NCBI RefSeq assembly: GCF_009846745.1
Contig: NZ_AQPF01000018.1
Location: 4,674 to 68,673, forward strand
Length of the DNA stretch: 64,000 nucleotides
DNA from: Alloalcanivorax xiamenensis
GTDB taxonomy: Bacteria > Pseudomonadota > Gammaproteobacteria > Pseudomonadales > Alcanivoracaceae
Direction of reading: 5' to 3'
Position numbers and translations under genes: made by a program
Notes under the pieces: model-generated
Told to the model about the DNA's origin: nothing
Database searches by the model: none
What the model saw: only the letters and a program-made list of their open reading frames with translations
Shown: piece by piece, positions 61,068 through 64,000 of the stretch
Numbering within the stretch: position 1 is the stretch's first letter
How the letters are laid out: each line of letters starts with the position of its first letter

Positions 61068-62363
61068 ATGGGCATATCTCTGATTTCTTCGCGGCGGTGG
61101 CTGGGATGGATGGCGGTTTTGCTGCTGCCAGGCGTGGCTTCCGCCGACACCCTGAACCAGGCCGACACCGCCTGGATTCTGACCGCCACCGCACTGGTGT
61201 TGTTCATGACCCTGCCGGGGCTGAGCCTGTTCTATGGCGGTCTGGTGCGGGGCCGGAACGTGCTTTCGGTGCTGATGCAGTGTTTCGCCATCGCCTGTCT
61301 GGTGTCGCTGATCTGGCTGGTGGCCGGCTATTCCCTGGCGTTCACCGATGGCGGTGCCGCCAACGCCTGGATCGGTGGTCTGGATCTGGCTTTCTTCGCT
61401 GGCATGACCCGTGAGAGCCTGTCCGGATCGCTGCCGCTGAGTCTGCACGCGCTGTTTCAGATGACCTTCGCCATCATCACCCCGGCGCTGATCGTCGGTG
61501 CTTTCGCCGAGCGCATGCGCTTTGGCGCCATGCTGACGTTCAGCGGCCTCTGGGTGCTGTTGGTATATGTGCCGGTGTGCCACTGGGTGTGGGGCGGCGG
61601 CTGGCTGGCCGAATTGGGATTGTACGACTTCGCTGGCGGCACCGTGGTGCATATCACCGCCGGGGTGGCGGCGCTGGTGGCGGCGCTGGAACTGGGACGC
61701 CGTAAAGGCTGGCCCGGGCAGGCGATGATGCCGCATAACATGACCATGACGGTGACCGGCGCCGGCATGCTGTGGGTGGGCTGGTTCGGTTTCAACGGCG
61801 GTTCCGACGCCGCCATGGCCATGCTGGTGACCCATATTTCCGCCGCCGCCGGTTCACTGGCCTGGGTGACCATGGAATATCTCAAGTTTGGCAAACCTTC
61901 GGCGTTGGGGATCGCCACCGGCATGGTGGCCGGCCTCGGTACCATTACGCCGGCTTCCGGCTTCGTCGGCCCGGGCGCGGCGTTGGTGATCGGTCTGTGC
62001 GCCGGTGTGCTGTGTTTCTACATGGTGCTGGTGGTGAAACAGAAATGGCGCATCGATGATTCCCTGGACGTCTTCCCGGTGCACGGCGTCGGCGGCATCC
62101 TCGGCACGCTCCTGGCCGGGGTCTTCGCATCCACCGAACTGGGTGTGTTCTCCGGTTTCGGCTTCGCCAAGCCGGACTACGGCATGCTGCAGCAGGTGGG
62201 CGTACAGGCTCTGGGCGTGGTGGTGACCTTTGTCTACACCGCCGTGGTGACCTGGGGTGTTCTAAAGCTGGTGGGACTGTTCTCGCCGCTACGGGTGACG
62301 CCGGATGAAGAGACCCAGGGGCTGGATCTGGCGCTGCACGAGGAACGTGGCTATGACCTGTAA
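61068..62363 (+). CDS. amtB: Ammonium transporter
   Basis: 431 residues with a cleavable signal (ending near VASA-DT) and 11 helices. The pore His residues are in VVHITAGVAALVAAL and FPVHGVGGILGTLLAG; LFYGGLVRGRNVLSV, FQMTFAIITPALIVGAFAERM also match. ATG 61068 is chosen for the signal peptide. No glnK gene is adjacent, which is unusual. Confidence 0.95.
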   Translation: MGISLISSRRWLGWMAVLLLPGVASADTLNQADTAWILTATALVLFMTLPGLSLFYGGLVRGRNVLSVLMQCFAIACLVSLIWLVAGYSLAFTDGGAANAWIGGLDLAFFAGMTRESLSGSLPLSLHALFQMTFAIITPALIVGAFAERMRFGAMLTFSGLWVLLVYVPVCHWVWGGGWLAELGLYDFAGGTVVHITAGVAALVAALELGRRKGWPGQAMMPHNMTMTVTGAGMLWVGWFGFNGGSDAAMAMLVTHISAAAGSLAWVTMEYLKFGKPSALGIATGMVAGLGTITPASGFVGPGAALVIGLCAGVLCFYMVLVVKQKWRIDDSLDVFPVHGVGGILGTLLAGVFASTELGVFSGFGFAKPDYGMLQQVGVQALGVVVTFVYTAVVTWGVLKLVGLFSPLRVTPDEETQGLDLALHEERGYDL

Positions 62364-62390
62364 GGCGCTGGACGTTTGAGGCAAAGGGCC

Positions 62391-62530
62391 GGACGCCAGA
62401 CGCTGGACGCCTGACGCTTTAGAACATCGGATCTTGGAACGTTGCGGATATAAATAGGCGTTTTAATCCTTGCCAGGGTGTTGGGTCTGGTTTTGCATTA
62501 TCGGCGTCCGGCGTCCGGCGTCCGGCGTAA
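62391..62530. repeat. 140-bp element with GGACGCC heptad arms
   Basis: Left arm 62391-62418: GGACGCC, AGACGCT, GGACGCC, TGACGCT. Right arm 62503-62530: GGCGTCC three times, then GGCGTAA. Core is alignable with the 59417 element. Between amtB and ppk2. Confidence 0.8.
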
Positions 62531-62586
62531 CGACAATGCCATGCCGGGACCGTTATGCTCGAAGTATCGCAACGGGAGACCCCGGC

Positions 62587-63402
62587 ATGGAAATCGATCC
62601 CTACGGCTGGCCCGCCGCCGGCACCCTGGACGTGCGCAAGCTTTCCACTCTCGCCAGTGAACCGCCTCCACCACTGGAGGAGAGCAAGGAACGATTGCAC
62701 GAGCACCAGCGGCGGCTGTATGCCTGCCAGCGCTATGGGGTGTTACTGGTGGTGCAGGGGCTGGACGCGGCCGGCAAGGACAGCCTGATCCGTACTTTGG
62801 CGCGGGCCATGGACCCGGCGGCGTTTCGCGCCTATTCCTTCGGCCGGCCGCTGGGGAATGAACTCAACCATGACTTTCTCTGGCGGGTATGGCCGCGTTT
62901 GCCAGCGCGGGGGCAGGTGGTGGCGTTCAATCGCAGCCACTATGAAGCGGTTCTGGCCGAGCGGCTCTGGCCGGTGGTGGAGGTCCCGGAAGAACCGGAC
63001 TGGCCGGGGCGTTATCAGGCCATCAACGATTTTGAGCATCATCTGTACCGCGAAGGCACCCGCATCATCAAGGTGTGGCTGAACACCTCGGCGGAAGAGC
63101 AGCGCAAGCGTCTGCTCAAGCGCCTCAATAAACCACGCAAGCGTTGGAAATTCGAGCCGGCGGACATTGACAACTGGTTGTCCCGCGACCTGTATCTGGA
63201 GCGGGTCAACGAAACGCTGATCGCCACTCATACGGGGCATGCTCCGTGGCATCTGATTCCCAATGATGACAAGGACGACGCCCGTGCCCGGGTGGCGTAT
63301 TTATTGTCGGAGACCCTGGCGTATCTGGCACCGGATTACCCGCGCGAGAACATTGAATGCATCGACCGGTATCGGGCGTTGCTGGCCGGGCCGGAGGATT
63401 GA
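62587..63402 (+). CDS. Polyphosphate kinase 2 family protein
   Basis: 271 residues. Walker A GLDAAGKDS, then FGRPLGNELNHDFLWRVWPRLP and the lid/Walker B region VVAFNRSHYEAVLAERLWP. Transfers phosphate between polyphosphate and nucleotides; the NMP/NDP specificity class is uncertain. GGGAG precedes ATG 62587; the longer frame crosses the repeat. Confidence 0.9.
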   Translation: MEIDPYGWPAAGTLDVRKLSTLASEPPPPLEESKERLHEHQRRLYACQRYGVLLVVQGLDAAGKDSLIRTLARAMDPAAFRAYSFGRPLGNELNHDFLWRVWPRLPARGQVVAFNRSHYEAVLAERLWPVVEVPEEPDWPGRYQAINDFEHHLYREGTRIIKVWLNTSAEEQRKRLLKRLNKPRKRWKFEPADIDNWLSRDLYLERVNETLIATHTGHAPWHLIPNDDKDDARARVAYLLSETLAYLAPDYPRENIECIDRYRALLAGPED

Positions 63403-63540
63403 CCTTTTTGGCCTTCATGGACCCGCGTACGGCTATTGCCACCCCCCGAGCCTTTCTATAAGGTACGGGAAAGTTTCGAACGCCCGTTTGAAAAGGAAAG
63501 GCGCGTCTCGAAGCCCTATCCCCAGAGCGAGGAGCACATA

Positions 63541-63927
63541 ATGAGCGTTGAATTCCTGTCAGACGAATGGTTCGCGAAAGTGAAGGAAATCCGGGATGCG
63601 GCCGGTGACGTGTCCGCGCCGGCGGCCTTGGCCGATCTGGTCATCAACATCACGGTCAGCGGCGACGGCGGCGAAAAAGCCTTGTCACTGGTGGGCGGCA
63701 TGCTCGAGGAAGGGCATCGGGACGAAGCGCCTACTACCCTGATTCTGCCGGCCGATCTGGCCAAGCGCATCTTCATCGAAGGCGACCAGTCCGCCGGCAT
63801 GCAGGGCTTCATGAGCGGTCAGATCCGTATCGAAGGTGATATGAGCAAGCTGATGGCGCTGCAGTCCGCCCAGCCCACCGACGATCAGAAGCAACTGATG
63901 AAGCAGATTCAGGACATCACCGCCTGA
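63541..63927 (+). CDS. SCP2 sterol-binding domain protein
   Basis: 128 residues comprising one SCP2 domain: LVINITVSGDGGEKALSLVGG, FIEGDQSAGMQGFMSGQIRIEGDMSKLMALQ. Binds hydrophobic ligands such as acyl-CoA or sterols. GAGGAG lies 7 bases before ATG 63541. Followed by a terminator. Confidence 0.9.
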   Translation: MSVEFLSDEWFAKVKEIRDAAGDVSAPAALADLVINITVSGDGGEKALSLVGGMLEEGHRDEAPTTLILPADLAKRIFIEGDQSAGMQGFMSGQIRIEGDMSKLMALQSAQPTDDQKQLMKQIQDITA

Positions 63928-63943
63928 CACCGCCTTCTCAGCA

Positions 63944-63979
63944 AAACGCCCGGTGCCTTCGTGGCCCGGGCGTTTTTTT
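63944..63979 (+). terminator. Rho-independent terminator after SCP2 gene
   Basis: AACGCCCGG...CCGGGCGTT stem with a TGCCTTCGTGG-type loop followed by seven T residues. Confidence 0.9.
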
Positions 63980-63982
63980 GTT

Positions 63983-64000
63983 GACGCCGGACGCCGGACG
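63983..64000. repeat. Start of GGACGCC heptad arm, cut by window
   Basis: GACGCCG, GACGCCG, GACG run into the window edge, directly after the SCP2 terminator. Probably the left arm of a further element of the 59417/62391 family. Confidence 0.6.

Overview
The window reads as a chromosomal segment of a high-GC marine gammaproteobacterium, most like Alcanivorax/Alloalcanivorax or a close Oceanospirillales relative. This is inferred from gene content: a Na+-translocating NADH:quinone reductase operon, a BetT-type choline transporter, FadE-type acyl-CoA dehydrogenase, acyl-CoA ligase and hydratase genes, and pseudomonad-like blocks such as arsC-wrbA-DUF2069. No rRNA, tRNA, prophage, insertion sequence or CRISPR array was recognised.

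Layout. 1-5974: nqrB (5' truncated by the window), nqrC-F, apbE and nqrM, i.e. the sodium pump with its flavin transferase and Fe maturation factor. 6184-9342: GNAT/C39 fusion, patatin phospholipase, glycerophosphodiesterase. 9820-12984: sulfotransferase, glycosyltransferase, deacetylase. 13316-16030: PHP-domain lipoprotein. 16289-19263: small secreted peptide gene, LysR regulator, DUF192, Nudix. 19460-21368: aguA-aguB (agmatine to putrescine). 21545-26367: periplasmic protein, Lol permease plus LolD, betT. 26704-34745: nine minus-strand genes, mostly with overlapping ends (arsC-wrbA-DUF2069-RDD-SpoIIM-DUF4129-DUF4350-MoxR-DUF58). 34946-37427: YihY, acylphosphatase, hydrolase. 37604-42414: DUF1835 protein, then an acyl-CoA ligase/two MaoC/esterase operon. 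42484-52839: NHL-propeller protein, enoyl-CoA hydratase, TetR regulator, and a divergent Liv-type ABC importer ending in a 3-hydroxybutyrate dehydrogenase-like gene. 53200-55074: minCDE. 55604-63927: Dps, GFA protein, fadE, CnoX/YbbN, amtB, PPK2, SCP2.

Most genes look like ordinary housekeeping or lipid and nitrogen metabolism. The unusual content lies between genes. Several intergenic regions, mostly at gene 3' ends, carry repeats of three kinds. (1) 215-228 bp elements bounded by long inverted arms, each arm made of four heptamers of the GTTAATA/GTGAATA type (5979, 26477, 37417, 52843; one-armed at 19270). A second family of about 140 bp has GGACGCC heptamer arms (59417, 62391; starting at 63983). 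(2) REPIN-like pairs with a GTGGGA head and a short hairpin whose stem sequence changes on both sides together from copy to copy. (3) A 75-76 bp tandem unit (55271, with a relative at 9368). Stop codons of neighbouring genes often lie inside or at the edge of the heptad arms.

Regulatory sites visible in the sequence are a LexA box inside a near-consensus promoter that drives a probable non-coding RNA (about 53147 to 52905, minus strand), paired NtrC-like sites plus a sigma-54 promoter before amtB, and twin operators overlapping both divergent promoters between tetR and the ABC importer operon.
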